Shown piece by piece: positions 54,150-63,711 of a stretch of 64,000 bases of DNA; positions within the stretch are counted from its first letter, which is position 1; every line of letters begins with the position of its first letter. Made by a program: the position numbers and the translations under genes. This stretch comes from Massilia sp. 9096 (lineage in GTDB: Bacteria > Pseudomonadota > Gammaproteobacteria > Burkholderiales > Burkholderiaceae_D), in contig NZ_JQNN01000001.1 in NCBI RefSeq assembly GCF_000745265.1, positions 372,001 to 436,000 of the forward strand. The letters run 5' to 3'. Below the pieces are notes generated by a model. The model did not search any database. It was not told the origin of the DNA and saw only the letters and a program-made list of their open reading frames with translations.

Positions 54150-54483
54150 AAATCCCGCCGTCCCTCCTGATTGTTAAATCGTGGCTGATGGATGAAAACC
54201 GCTTGTCGGGTTTTCGCACAGTCTTTTGCGTTCAAAAACTTTTTATTTGAACAAGAATATTTACAACTAATAGTTGCCTCGGAAAACGTTGCTTTCAGGC
54301 GATGTTCAATAAAAGCTGTTGATTTCTAAGGGAAATTTTTTTCTTGTCGGAAATCTTTCTGCGCTACTATAAGTCACCGCAGACCCCGCTTCCCGATCGA
54401 TCGGAAGCGATCAACAGTTTTGAGCCGGTCGTCATGACGGCGGCTCGTGCAGCAAACCACGCCACACTTTTCGGAGCATCAAC
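54150..54483. promoter_or_regulatory. 334-bp intergenic segment with inverted repeats before the secreted lyase-like gene
   Basis: No gene is seen. The first half is AT-rich. It holds AAAACC-N8-GGTTTT at about 54195-54214 and GTTCAAA-N9-TTTGAAC at 54231-54253, which could end the upstream operon. The second half holds GCTTCC-CGATCGATC-GGAAGC (54388-54408) and GAGCCG-N3-GTCATGAC-N2-CGGCTC (54422-54446), candidate operators or leader structure. A new promoter for the downstream genes is likely here. Confidence 0.5.
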
Positions 54484-56715
54484 ATGGAATTTCATCGAAA
54501 GGGCATCGTCCTGGCCGCCGCTTTGTCATCGCTGCTGTGCTCGTTCAGCGCACATGCCGACTGGGCGCAATCGACCGATCCCCTGATCGTACAACCGGCG
54601 CCGACCAACAACCAGGTCCAGGCGCAGAACCCCCCGGCGTTCACCTGGGCCCGTTATCCAAGCGGCCCGGCCAGCTACGACATCCAGATCATCCCGGCCG
54701 GCGGCGCGGCGGTAACGTACACCACCGACCGCAACTGGTACCTGCCGACCAAGGCGCTGGCGCTGGGCAACTACACCTGGCGTGTGCGCCCGACCGGCTC
54801 GAGCGACTGGTCGAACGCGCGCGCGTTCTCGATCACCAGCAATTCGACCGTGTTCGAGGTGCCCGACAACGCGACCCTGCGCAACCGCATTCTCGCCAAG
54901 GCGCGCCCGCGTTCGTTGCCGGCTTCGTTCACGCCGTATTCGACCTGGAACACCGCCAAGAAGAACGACCTCGAATCGTATCTCAGCCGCCTGACCAACG
55001 AAGTCAAGCTGCAGATGACCGCGCTGCCCAACCTGTCCGACTCGCGCTGGCCGATTGCGATCACGTCGCCGCTGACCGCAGCCATGGCCTCGCAGCAGAC
55101 CGACGTGCGCAATCGTATCAACGAAGCGACGCGCCAGATGGAAGCGGCCGCACTGCTGTGGCGCGCCAAGAAAGACCCGGCCTTCCTGACCGAAGCGCTC
55201 AAGCGCGGTGACCAGCTGGCCTCGCTCAATCCGGCCGGCCCGACCAGCTACGCCAACCAGGACCAGGCCACGCGCCAGATCGCGGTCGCGATGATCAAGG
55301 CGGTCGACTTCCTCGCCACTGACCTGGACGCGACCCGCCGCGCCAAGTGGCTGAGCGTGGTCGGTGCGCGCGGCAACGACATCTACAACAACCTGGCCGG
55401 CGACAACGGCCGCCTCGACCAGTATCCGTTCGACTCGCACGGCAATACCGCGATGATCTACATGGCGCTGATCTCGGCGCTGAGCCTGGGCGACGTGCCG
55501 GACGCGCAGAAGTGGTTCGATTTCGCGTTCCGCGCCTACATCAACAGCCCGTCGCCCTGGTCGGGTCCGGAAGGCGGCTACGCCAACGGCACCGCCTACG
55601 CCGAGTACGCCGCCGGCTACCAGCTGGCGCTGTGGGATCCGATCTTCCAGGCGACCGGCGTCAACCTGTACGCCAAGCCGTCGACGCTCGGCTTCCTCGA
55701 CTACGCGATCGAGTTCATCCCGCCGGGATCGAAGGTGCATGCCTTTGGCGACGGCGACGACACCAGGCCGGATCCGCGCGTGTTCCACGCCTTCGCCGCG
55801 CGCATGAGCTCGCCGCGCGCCGCCTGGTACGCGGCCAACCTGCCGGGCCTGGAGGATTCGATGTCGCTGCTGGAAGCGCCGTATCCGATGCCGGTGACCG
55901 CGGCCACGGTCAAGGCGCCGCCGTCCAACTCGGCGTACTACCCGAGCAGCGGCTGGGTCGCGATGCACAGCGACATTGCCTCGACCAGCCGCACTTCGTT
56001 CTACTTCAAGTCCAGCCCGTACGGCTCGTTCAACCACGAACACGGCGACCAGAACGGCCTGCTGCTGTCGGTGGCCGGCCAGCCGCTGCTGGTCAAGGCC
56101 GGCTGGTACGACTGGTACGGCTCGCCGTACTGGACCGACTGGTACCACCAGACCAAGTCGAGCAACTCGATCACCTTCGACGGCGGCAAAGGCCAGAACG
56201 TGGACGGCTACCGCGAGCAGCTGCAGCACAACGGCAAGATCACCACCTTCTCGGCGCAACCGGCCTACGACTACGCCGAAGGCGATGCGACGCCAGCCTA
56301 CGCCGGCGCCCTGACGCAGGCCCGCCGCCAGGTCTGGTACCTGCACGGCCAGAACGCGGTGCTGGTGCGCGACAAGCTGTCGGCGACCGTGCCGCACACC
56401 TACGAGTTCAACGTCCACGCACAGGTTGCGATGAGGGTCGAGAACGCGTCGAGCGTGCAGATCGCGGCCGGCGGCCAATCGGTCTGCCTGCGCGACCTGA
56501 ACGGCAATGCGCCGTTCGCCAGGTGGGCCGGCGCCGCGCCCAAGGGCGGCGTGACCGAAGACCACGGCGCCTTCTACCTGAAGAACGACGGCAGGTCGAC
56601 CGCCGAGTTTCTGGTGCTGCTGGACGTCGGCTGCAAGCGTCCGGCGGTCAAGGTGTCGGCCGTGGGCACGACCCGCACCGTCACCGTCGGCGCCCAGACC
56701 GTGACGCTGCCTTGA
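54484..56715 (+). CDS. Secreted heparinase II/III-like polysaccharide lyase
   Basis: 743 residues with a signal peptide (MEFHRKGIVLAAALSSLLCS to AHA). A fibronectin-like N-terminal part covers about 30-125 (NPPAFTWARYPSGPASYDIQI). The following (alpha/alpha) toroid reads from ATLRNRILAKARPRSLP to about 430 (NDIYNNLAGDNGRLDQYPFD, SHGNTAMIYMALISA). The beta-sheet domain of the heparinase II/III fold has FNHEHGDQNGLLLSVAGQP and DWYHQTKSSNSITFDG. The NHEHGDQN motif is typical of heparinase II/III lyases that act on uronate-containing or modified polysaccharides. It may trim the EPS made by this locus. The start at 54484 has GGAGC 7 nt upstream. Confidence 0.85.
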   Translation: MEFHRKGIVLAAALSSLLCSFSAHADWAQSTDPLIVQPAPTNNQVQAQNPPAFTWARYPSGPASYDIQIIPAGGAAVTYTTDRNWYLPTKALALGNYTWRVRPTGSSDWSNARAFSITSNSTVFEVPDNATLRNRILAKARPRSLPASFTPYSTWNTAKKNDLESYLSRLTNEVKLQMTALPNLSDSRWPIAITSPLTAAMASQQTDVRNRINEATRQMEAAALLWRAKKDPAFLTEALKRGDQLASLNPAGPTSYANQDQATRQIAVAMIKAVDFLATDLDATRRAKWLSVVGARGNDIYNNLAGDNGRLDQYPFDSHGNTAMIYMALISALSLGDVPDAQKWFDFAFRAYINSPSPWSGPEGGYANGTAYAEYAAGYQLALWDPIFQATGVNLYAKPSTLGFLDYAIEFIPPGSKVHAFGDGDDTRPDPRVFHAFAARMSSPRAAWYAANLPGLEDSMSLLEAPYPMPVTAATVKAPPSNSAYYPSSGWVAMHSDIASTSRTSFYFKSSPYGSFNHEHGDQNGLLLSVAGQPLLVKAGWYDWYGSPYWTDWYHQTKSSNSITFDGGKGQNVDGYREQLQHNGKITTFSAQPAYDYAEGDATPAYAGALTQARRQVWYLHGQNAVLVRDKLSATVPHTYEFNVHAQVAMRVENASSVQIAAGGQSVCLRDLNGNAPFARWAGAAPKGGVTEDHGAFYLKNDGRSTAEFLVLLDVGCKRPAVKVSAVGTTRTVTVGAQTVTLP

Positions 56716-56821
56716 TCTGCATCGTCTGACCGGACACCGGGCCGGTCCTTGGTCCCTGTCGCCTGCGATCGCCGTGCTACACTCGGCGCGCAGGCGATGT
56801 TCTTTCCGGGGACGGCCGACG

Positions 56822-57694
56822 ATGAAACAGGTGTTCCTGATCCAAGCGCACAAGGACCTCGGCCAGATCAATCAGCTGGTCGAACAGCTGCGCGATGACG
56901 ATTTCCTGATCTACCTCAATCTCGACCGCAAGTCCCACATCGAGCCGGTCGGCGTCCACCCGTACGCGCGCCAGGTCCTTGATCGCATCGACGTGCATTG
57001 GGGCACGTTCAGCCAGGTGCAGGCGGTGCTCAACTCGCTGGCGCAGATCGTCGCCGAGGTGCCCGAGTTCGACAAAGTCATCTTCCTGAGCGCGCAGGAT
57101 TTCCCGCTGCTGTCGAACGCCGCGCTCAAGGCGGCGCTGGCCGTACTGCACGGGTGCGAGCTGCTCGACACGGTCCCGATCGGCCCCGCGCCAGGCGAGT
57201 GGGCGGCCGATTACCGCTACCAATATTTCTATCGCGGCCACGTTGCCGCGCCGGCGCGCCTGGCCTGGTCGCTGCTCAACAAGACGATGCGCGTCGTCGG
57301 CGTCACGCGCCGCATCCCGGGCGGCATGCAGCCGTATGGCGGCTCGTCGTGGTGGGCGCTCTCGCGTGCGTGCGTGTGCGCGCTGCTGGCGCGCGTGCAG
57401 AGCGAGCCCGGCCTGGTGCGGTTTTTTCGCAGCGCGTCCTGTCCCGACGAATTGTTCTTCCAGACTCTGGTCATGAACTCGCCATTCCGCGCGCGCGTTC
57501 TGGGCCACAACTTCCGCTACGTGCAGTGGCCCGGGAACGGCGCCCGCAATCCCGAAGTGCTGGTCGAGGGCGACTTCGAACGCATCCTTGCGGCGCGCCA
57601 GGCCGGCAGCGCGCATTTCTGCCGCAAGATCGACAGCGGCGCCAGCGCCGGGCTGGTGCCGCTGCTGCTGGCTATGCGCGCCGCCCAGGCATGA
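56822..57694 (+). CDS. Core-2/I-branching-type beta-glycosyltransferase (GT14)
   Basis: 290 residues. It opens KQVFLIQAHKDLGQINQLV and continues IYLNLDRKSHIE, VHWGTFSQVQAVLNSL, FDKVIFLSAQDFPLL, GGSSWWALSRACVCAL, SCPDELFFQTLVMNSPF and NFRYVQWPGNGARNPEVL. This is the bacterial family similar to core-2/I-branching beta-1,6-N-acetylglucosaminyltransferases, which often adds side branches. The ATG at 56822 has GGGGA upstream. It probably adds a branch sugar to the repeat unit, but the donor is unknown. Confidence 0.85.
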   Translation: MKQVFLIQAHKDLGQINQLVEQLRDDDFLIYLNLDRKSHIEPVGVHPYARQVLDRIDVHWGTFSQVQAVLNSLAQIVAEVPEFDKVIFLSAQDFPLLSNAALKAALAVLHGCELLDTVPIGPAPGEWAADYRYQYFYRGHVAAPARLAWSLLNKTMRVVGVTRRIPGGMQPYGGSSWWALSRACVCALLARVQSEPGLVRFFRSASCPDELFFQTLVMNSPFRARVLGHNFRYVQWPGNGARNPEVLVEGDFERILAARQAGSAHFCRKIDSGASAGLVPLLLAMRAAQA

Positions 57695-57840
57695 CACGCC
57701 AGCCGGGCTTTGCAACGCGTCGCGCAGCGTCGCGGCAGACGGCGTCGGCGCTTCCTCAAGCGCATTGACCCTTTCGCAAACGGCGCGCCAAGCGCACGGC
57801 GTAAAATCGGCAACGACTAGTTGCTCTTTTGTAAATTACC

Positions 57841-59085
57841 GTGCCAAACGCCTCGACCGCATCGTCCATCCTGTTCATCGTGCGCGATCCGCTACCGCCG
57901 GTGCGCGCCGACGTGCTGACCCTGTTCGGCACCGAAATGCCGCGCTACGGCGTCAGGAGCGAACTGGTGGGGCAGTGCGACCTGCCCGGCGCGGGCGCGC
58001 CATGGCCGGCCGGCGCCATGCACGTGATCGGTTCGCTGCAAAGCCGCTGCGCCGGCGTGTGCGCGCCGCTGTGGGACCTGCTCGGCCTGCTGCGCGCGCT
58101 GCGCGCCTTGCCCGGCCGGCGCCCCGCCTGTATACAAGTGCGCGACAAGATCGCCAGCGGCGTGCTGGGCCGCCTGGCCGCGGCCGTGCTGCGCGTGCCC
58201 TTTCTGTATTGGATGTCGTTCCCGATCGTCGAAGGATTCGAGGTGCGGCGCGACGAGCTCCGCCGCCGCCGGCGTGGCCTGCGCAGCCGGCTGCTGTGGG
58301 CTGCGCATGCGCTGCGCGCCGCCGCCTCGCGCCGGGTCATCTACCGCCTGGTGCTGCCGGGGGCGCGCCACGTGTTCGTGCAGAGCGACGCGATGGCCGA
58401 CTGGCTGGCCGCCAAGGGGTTCGAGCGCGCGCGCATGACGGCCGTGCCGATGGGCGTGGACGCCGACCTGTTCGATCGTGCGCGCATCGAGCCCGTGCAT
58501 GATGCGCGCCTGGACGGGCGGCGCGTGCTGATCTACCTGGGCCGCATCGCCCAGGCGCGCCGATCGGACTTCCTGCTCGACGTGGTCGACGAACTGCGCG
58601 CCGGCATGCCGGAGGTGCTGCTGGTGATCGCCGGCGACGCGCCTTCGAACGACGAGATGGCCTGGATGCGGCGCCAGATCGCCGGGCGCGGCCTGGAACG
58701 GCACGTGCTGCTGACCGGCTGGCTGGACCAGCGCACTGCGCTCGGCTACGCGGTGCGGGCCGAGGTCGGGCTGTCGCCGATCCCGCGCGGCGTGCTGTAC
58801 GACGTGTCTTCGCCGACCAAGCTGGTGGAATACCTGGCGCTCGGCATTCCCAGCGTCGCCAACGACATCCCGGACCAGCAACAGGTGATCGAACGCAGCG
58901 GCGCCGGCCTGTGCGTGCCGATGCAGGCGCGCCCGTTCGCCGACGCGGTGCGCGCCTTGCTTGCCGATCCGGCGCTTGCGGCCGGGTTTGCCAGCCGCGG
59001 CCCGGCCTGGGTCAGACGCCACCGCACCTATGCCGTGCTCGGGCGCGACGTGGCGGCCATCTACAAGACCATCCTGACGGAGTGA
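57841..59085 (+). CDS. Glycosyltransferase family 4
   Basis: 414 residues, GT-B fold. The N-terminal part has SILFIVRDPLPPVRADVLTL and an Arg-rich segment near residues 140-165. The C-terminal donor half reads LIYLGRIAQARRSDFLLDVV, LTGWLDQRTALGYAVRAEVGL (split at AVRA), SSPTKLVEYLALGIPSVAND and the E-x-containing motif of the family. The start is GTG at 57841; no strong ribosome site precedes it (TAAATTACC). It is separated by 146 bp from the previous gene and 8 bp from the next. Sugar specificity is unknown. Confidence 0.88.
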   Translation: MPNASTASSILFIVRDPLPPVRADVLTLFGTEMPRYGVRSELVGQCDLPGAGAPWPAGAMHVIGSLQSRCAGVCAPLWDLLGLLRALRALPGRRPACIQVRDKIASGVLGRLAAAVLRVPFLYWMSFPIVEGFEVRRDELRRRRRGLRSRLLWAAHALRAAASRRVIYRLVLPGARHVFVQSDAMADWLAAKGFERARMTAVPMGVDADLFDRARIEPVHDARLDGRRVLIYLGRIAQARRSDFLLDVVDELRAGMPEVLLVIAGDAPSNDEMAWMRRQIAGRGLERHVLLTGWLDQRTALGYAVRAEVGLSPIPRGVLYDVSSPTKLVEYLALGIPSVANDIPDQQQVIERSGAGLCVPMQARPFADAVRALLADPALAAGFASRGPAWVRRHRTYAVLGRDVAAIYKTILTE

Positions 59086-59093
59086 CGCCAGCC

Positions 59094-60401
59094 ATGTCGA
59101 TGTGGAAGTATTCCTTGAGAGTCTCGCTGCGCTCGCTGGCGCGCGAGCTGGTGCGCAACCTCTGGGGACGCCTGTTCGTCTACCCGGCGCTGGCCGCCAA
59201 CGAACGCTCGCGCGAAGCGCTGGCCGCCTACATCGCGCGGCGCGCACACAAGGTCGGGGTGCCGCTCGACGGCGACGGTGTCAACCTGCAGCGCCTGCCG
59301 CCCAGCGCGCGCCTGCTGAGCAAGCACGAGGTGCGCCAGCATCCCGGGCGCCTGGTGCGCCGGCGCCGCCCCGGCTCCTGGCTGCGCACCACGATCAAGA
59401 CCAGCGGCACCTCGGGCACCCCGCTCACCATCGTCCAGTCGATCGGCACCATGGTGCGCGAAGAAGGCTTCATCTACCGGCAATTGCGCTGGATCGGCTA
59501 TCGCCACGGCCAGCGGCGCGCCTGGATCCGCGGCGACATCGTGTGCGACGACCGGCCGCGCGACGGCCGCTACTGGTGCCGCGACTGGGTCGGCAACATG
59601 CTGCTGATGTCCTCGTACCATTTATCCAACAGCAGCATCGGCGGCTACGTCGATGCGCTGGAGCGCTTCGACCCGGTCGTGATCCACGCCTATCCCTCGT
59701 CGATCGCAGCGCTGGCCATCTGGCTCAACGCCGCCGGGCGGCGCTACCGCGGCGCCAGCCTGCGCGGCGTAATGACCTCGTCGGAAACGCTGGCGCCGGA
59801 CGTGCGCGCCGCGGTCGTGCAGGCGTTCGGCGTCACCGTGTTCGACTGGTACGGCCAATCCGAGCGGGTGGCGGCGATCGGCACCTGCGAGCACGGCAGC
59901 TATCACGTGCTGACCGACTACGGCAGCGTCGCGCTGCTCGAGTCGGCGCCGGAACGCGGCGGCGCCTGCGAACTGGTCGGCACCACGCTCGGCAACCCGG
60001 CGATGCCGCTGGTGCGCTACCGTACCGGCGACGCCGTCGTGCCCGCCAAGCACCCGCACGACTGCCCCTGCGGCCGGGTCTTTCCGACGGTCGAGGCGGT
60101 GATCGGGCGCCAGGAAAGAACCGTGTCGCTGCCGGACGGGCGCCTGATCGCCCGGCTGGACCGCATCTTCCAGGGCCACGACCGTTGCCTGGTCGAGGGC
60201 CAGGTGCTGTACCGCGGCAACGGCCGGTTCTTGCTGCGCGTGGTCGCACTCGAAGGCTTCGGCGACCGCGACGCCCAGGCGCTGGTCGACCAATTCCTGC
60301 TGCGCGTGCCTGGTGTGCAGGTCAGCGTGGAGCGGGTGGGGGCGATTCCGCGTGGGCCGAACGGCAAATTCGAGTTCATCGCGTTCGCCGCCGACGCATG
60401 A
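59094..60401 (+). CDS. CapK/PaaK-like adenylate-forming enzyme of polysaccharide loci
   Basis: 435 residues, related to phenylacetate-CoA ligase and the CapK proteins found in capsule and EPS clusters. The adenylation core shows KTSGTSGTPLTIVQS (P-loop-like, about residue 102-116), MTSSETLAPDVRAAV, VFDWYGQSERVAAIG, VRYRTGDAVV, the PCGRVFPTVEAVIGR motif and a C-terminal PRGPNGKFEFI lysine region. It lacks a membrane anchor. It may activate an acyl or amino-acid group for decoration of the polysaccharide, but neither substrate nor acceptor is known. It is translated 8 bp after the upstream glycosyltransferase. Confidence 0.85.
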   Translation: MSMWKYSLRVSLRSLARELVRNLWGRLFVYPALAANERSREALAAYIARRAHKVGVPLDGDGVNLQRLPPSARLLSKHEVRQHPGRLVRRRRPGSWLRTTIKTSGTSGTPLTIVQSIGTMVREEGFIYRQLRWIGYRHGQRRAWIRGDIVCDDRPRDGRYWCRDWVGNMLLMSSYHLSNSSIGGYVDALERFDPVVIHAYPSSIAALAIWLNAAGRRYRGASLRGVMTSSETLAPDVRAAVVQAFGVTVFDWYGQSERVAAIGTCEHGSYHVLTDYGSVALLESAPERGGACELVGTTLGNPAMPLVRYRTGDAVVPAKHPHDCPCGRVFPTVEAVIGRQERTVSLPDGRLIARLDRIFQGHDRCLVEGQVLYRGNGRFLLRVVALEGFGDRDAQALVDQFLLRVPGVQVSVERVGAIPRGPNGKFEFIAFAADA

Positions 60402-60435
60402 AAACGGACCTGAAACGTGCGCGCATCGGGAAACT

Positions 60436-60449
60436 GATGATGTATCATC
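60436..60449. promoter_or_regulatory. Palindrome GATGATGTATCATC near a promoter-like sequence
   Basis: A perfect 6+6 bp inverted repeat with a 2-bp centre lies 33 bp upstream of the next start. TTATAA-like sequence (CATTTTATAAGAG) follows, so the palindrome could be an operator over an internal promoter in the 80-bp gap between the adenylate-forming enzyme and the next glycosyltransferase. Confidence 0.4.
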
Positions 60450-60481
60450 GAAACATTGCCCATTTTATAAGAGCGTGACAA

Positions 60482-61579
60482 TTGTTACAGCGACCGATAG
60501 CCAAGGCACAGGCGCCACGTGTCCTGATGGTCGGCACCGCGCTCGAAGGGCGGGGCGGGGTCGCGGCCGTGGTATCGGTGCTGCGGCGGCATGGCTTGTT
60601 CGAACGGGAACGGGTGCGCTACGTCGCCACCCATGCCGAGGGCAGCCGAGGTGCCAAGCTGAAAAGCGCGCTCTCGGGCCTTTCGGCCACGGTGCGCATC
60701 TGCCTGGGCCAGCGTCCGGCGGTGGTGCACGCGCATGCATCCTCGCATGCCAGCTTCCTCCGCAAGTCGGCGCTGCTGCTGATCGCGCGCCTGGCCGGCT
60801 GTAACACCATCTTCCACCTGCATGGCGGCGGCTTTCGCAAGTACGCGACCGAGGAAGCCGGTCCCGTGCTGCGGCGCTGGATCGGCCACACGCTCGCGCG
60901 CAGTTCGGTGGTGATCACGCTGTCCGAGGGCTGGGCGGATTTCGTGCAAGCCTTCGCGCCCTCGTCGCACGTGGCCGTGGTGCCCAATTCGGTCCCGCTG
61001 CCGGCGCTGGCCGACCCGGCGCTGGCGCAGCCGCAGCGCGTGCTCTACCTGGGCCGGCTGGAAGCGGCCAAGGGCGTGTTCGAGCTGCTCGCGGCCGGCG
61101 CCCAGCTGGCGCCACGCTTTCCGCTGCTGCGCCTGGTGTTCGGCGGCGAAGGCGATGCCCAGGCGCTGCGCCGGCGCGCCACCGAGCTGGGATTGGACGA
61201 ACGGATCGAGCTGCCCGGCTGGCTCGGCGCGCGGGAACGCGATGCCGAACTGGCCAAGGCCGAACTGTTCTGCCTGCCGTCGCACGCCGAAGGCTTGCCG
61301 ATGTCGATGCTGGAGGCGATGGCGGCGCGCAAGGCCGTGGTCGTGACCGAGGTCGGTGCGGTCCCCGAAGCGGTGCGCGACGGCGACAACGGCTTGCTGG
61401 TGCCGCCGCGCGACGCGCAGGCGCTGGCCGGGGCGCTGGCGCAAGTGATGATGGACCCGGCCCTGCGCGAGCGGCTGGCCGGATGCGCGCGCGCCACCAT
61501 CGAACGGCATTACTCGACCGAAGTGGTGTGCGGGCAATTGTCTACGATCTACCGTGAACTGGCGGGGGTAGGACGATGA
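60482..61579 (+). CDS. Glycosyltransferase family 4
   Basis: 365 residues, GT-B. It reads APRVLMVGTALEGRGGVAAVV, VVHAHASSHASFLRKS, IFHLHGGGFRKYATEEAG, and donor motifs VLYLGRLEAAKGVFELLA, RIELPGWLGARERDAELA, PSHAEGLPMSMLEAMAARK and DGDNGLLVPPRDAQALA. It is typical of WcaL/RfaG-like enzymes of EPS clusters. The TTG at 60482 is taken; an ATG at 60526 would remove 14 residues and lacks a better ribosome site. The stop overlaps the start of the next gene (ATGA). Confidence 0.9.
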   Translation: MLQRPIAKAQAPRVLMVGTALEGRGGVAAVVSVLRRHGLFERERVRYVATHAEGSRGAKLKSALSGLSATVRICLGQRPAVVHAHASSHASFLRKSALLLIARLAGCNTIFHLHGGGFRKYATEEAGPVLRRWIGHTLARSSVVITLSEGWADFVQAFAPSSHVAVVPNSVPLPALADPALAQPQRVLYLGRLEAAKGVFELLAAGAQLAPRFPLLRLVFGGEGDAQALRRRATELGLDERIELPGWLGARERDAELAKAELFCLPSHAEGLPMSMLEAMAARKAVVVTEVGAVPEAVRDGDNGLLVPPRDAQALAGALAQVMMDPALRERLAGCARATIERHYSTEVVCGQLSTIYRELAGVGR

Positions 61580-63546
61580 GCGAAACGACAGGCATGGTGT
61601 GGCTGGTCAACCGCTTGCGCTGCATGTCGGTGACCGAAGTCGGCTACCGCATCCAGCAGGCGGCCGCCAAGGGCGTGGTCAAGCGCATGCGCCCGCGCAC
61701 CGCGCCGCCGCTGCCGCGCGCGCGCAACTTCGCGGTCGAAGGCGCGCCCGCGCTGGCGCCGGAAGAGCGCGAGCGCCTGCTGCTCGACGCCGCCAGCATC
61801 GAAGCCGGCCACGTCGTCCTGTTCGCCGAGCGCCGCTTCGACGTCGGCATGCCGCCGGTCTGGAACCGCGACCCCGACACCGGCGTCGTCGGCCCCGCCA
61901 TCTACGCCGGCGACATCGACGTGTCGGAGCGCGACAAGGTCGGCGACATCAAGCACGTCTGGGAACTGAACCGCCACCTGCACCTGGTGTCGCTGGCCCA
62001 GGCCTGGGCCGTGAGCCGCGACCCGGCCTGGCTGCGGACGCTGCACCACCAGCTGCGCAGCTGGCTCGACCAGTGCCCGCCCTTGACCGGCCCCAACTGG
62101 ACCAGCTCGCTGGAACTGGGCATCCGCCTGATCAACTGGGCGCTGGTGTGGCAACTGATCGGCGGCGACGATGCGCACAAGGGCAGCGGCCTGTTCAGTG
62201 GCGACGACGGCCAGCGCCTGCGCGCCGACTGGCTCGACTCGATCCACGCCCATTGCAGCGCGATCGCGCGCCACCTGTCGCGCCATTCGTCGGCCAACAA
62301 CCACCTGATCGGCGAACTGGCCGGGCTGTACGTCGGCGCCTCGATCTGGCCATGCTGGAAGGCGTCCGGCGCCTGGCTGGAGCAGGCGCGGCGCGAACTC
62401 GAACACGAAGCCCAGGCCCAGTTCTCGCGCGACGGCGTCAACCGCGAACAGGCGTTTGCCTACCACATCTTTTCCTGCGAATTCCTGTTCGTGGCCGGCC
62501 TGGTCGGGCAAGCCTGCGGGCAGCCGTTCTCGCGCAGCTACTGGACCAGCCCGCAGCGCGCGCTGCGCTTCCTGCGTTCGGTGCGCGACGTCGGCGGCAA
62601 CGTGCCGATGGTCGGCGACGCCGACGACGGCATCGTGTTCCGCCTCGACGCGTCCGGCTCGGACCGCGCCGCCCAGCTGCTGGCGCTGGGCGACGCGGTG
62701 CTGCGCCGGATCGAGCCGCAGCACCCGGGCGTGCGCTGGCTGCTGCATGCGCTGCCGGGCCGGCGCCCCGAGGCCGATCCGCACGAGTCGGACACCGGCT
62801 GGGCCTTCCCCGACGGCGGCTACCTGCTGTTCGGCGCCCATTTCGACGAGCCCGAGGAAATCAAGGGCATGGTCGATTGCGGCCCGCTCGGCTATCTCGG
62901 CATCGCGGCGCACGCGCACGCGGACGCGCTGGCGCTCACGCTGTCGGTCGCCGGCGAGCCGTGCCTGGTCGATCCCGGCACCTATTCTTACTGGCAAGAA
63001 CACAAGTGGCGCGATTACTTCCGCGGCACCTCGGCGCACAACACGGTGCGCATCGACGGCCTCGACCAGTCGGTGCCCGGCGGACGCTTCATGTGGCTGA
63101 GGAAGGCCCGGGCAGCGATCGAGCGCATGCCGCAATCGCCGCAGGAATTCGATTTCCGCGGCTCGCACGATGGCTACATGCGCCTGGCCGATCCGGTGCG
63201 CCACCTGCGCAGCGTGCGCTTCGACGCCGCCACCTCGACGCTGACCGTGCGCGATGAGGTTGCAGCCAAGAAACCGCACCAGGTCGAGCTGTTCTGGCAT
63301 TTCGCGCCCGAGCTGTCGGTACGCCTGGACAGCGCCGGCCTGCACGTGCGCGGCAAGCGCTTCGCGCTGCAGATGCACGTGCAGGGCCATGATCTCAAGC
63401 TGGAACTGGTGCGCGCCAACGAAAATCCGCCGCTCGGCTGGTTCTCGCGGCGCTATGAAAGCCGCCAGCCGTGCGACGTTTTGAAGGTCAGCGCCGTATC
63501 GTCCGCCGTCCCAGTCGAGTGCAGGATTACAATAGCGATTATTTAA
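61576..63546 (+). CDS. Heparinase II/III family protein, EPS-associated
   Basis: 656 residues without a clear signal peptide. An alpha-toroid (about 90-350; DKVGDIKHVWELNRHLHL, WTSSLELGIRLINWALVW, RHSSANNHLIGELAGLYVG, EQAFAYHIFSCEFL) is followed by a beta-sheet domain (FPDGGYLLFGA, YLGIAAHAHADALALTLSV, DPGTYSYWQ, WRDYFRGTSAHNTVRIDG). The HAHADALALTLS motif and the HNT element are the family's catalytic signatures. Such proteins occur in most exosortase-type EPS clusters and may act in the periplasm on the polymer; the export route is unclear. It overlaps the upstream glycosyltransferase by 4 bp. A repeat-containing gap separates it from wecB. Confidence 0.9.
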   Translation: MSETTGMVWLVNRLRCMSVTEVGYRIQQAAAKGVVKRMRPRTAPPLPRARNFAVEGAPALAPEERERLLLDAASIEAGHVVLFAERRFDVGMPPVWNRDPDTGVVGPAIYAGDIDVSERDKVGDIKHVWELNRHLHLVSLAQAWAVSRDPAWLRTLHHQLRSWLDQCPPLTGPNWTSSLELGIRLINWALVWQLIGGDDAHKGSGLFSGDDGQRLRADWLDSIHAHCSAIARHLSRHSSANNHLIGELAGLYVGASIWPCWKASGAWLEQARRELEHEAQAQFSRDGVNREQAFAYHIFSCEFLFVAGLVGQACGQPFSRSYWTSPQRALRFLRSVRDVGGNVPMVGDADDGIVFRLDASGSDRAAQLLALGDAVLRRIEPQHPGVRWLLHALPGRRPEADPHESDTGWAFPDGGYLLFGAHFDEPEEIKGMVDCGPLGYLGIAAHAHADALALTLSVAGEPCLVDPGTYSYWQEHKWRDYFRGTSAHNTVRIDGLDQSVPGGRFMWLRKARAAIERMPQSPQEFDFRGSHDGYMRLADPVRHLRSVRFDAATSTLTVRDEVAAKKPHQVELFWHFAPELSVRLDSAGLHVRGKRFALQMHVQGHDLKLELVRANENPPLGWFSRRYESRQPCDVLKVSAVSSAVPVECRITIAII

Positions 63547-63603
63547 TGAAAACATTGCAAAAAATCCTGCTGCGCGTTTCACTGTCGTGCGGGGGCGCCG
63601 AGC

Positions 63604-63677
63604 CCTGCGATGCGCGCTGTACCTCCGTACAGCTGCGCTTCCCGGCCAACATTGCCGCCGCTCGCGACGGTGTTGCA
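63604..63677. repeat. Palindromic intergenic repeat, copy 2
   Basis: This diverged copy of the core at 24167-24238 begins with the same CCTGCGATGC and shares GCTGCGCTTCCC, CCGCTCGC and ACGGT. Its hairpin is GCTGTAC-CTCC-GTACAGC at 63616-63633. Compared with copy 1, one C-G pair has become T-A, a compensatory change. It lies between the heparinase-like gene and wecB. Confidence 0.8.
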
Positions 63678-63711
63678 AGGTCTTTAATAATTACTAGGGA
63701 TTGTTTTTAAT

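Noticed and set aside
61549..63678. A 709-codon minus-strand open frame
   Set aside because: Antisense shadow of the heparinase-like gene, without motifs, ribosome site or family resemblance.
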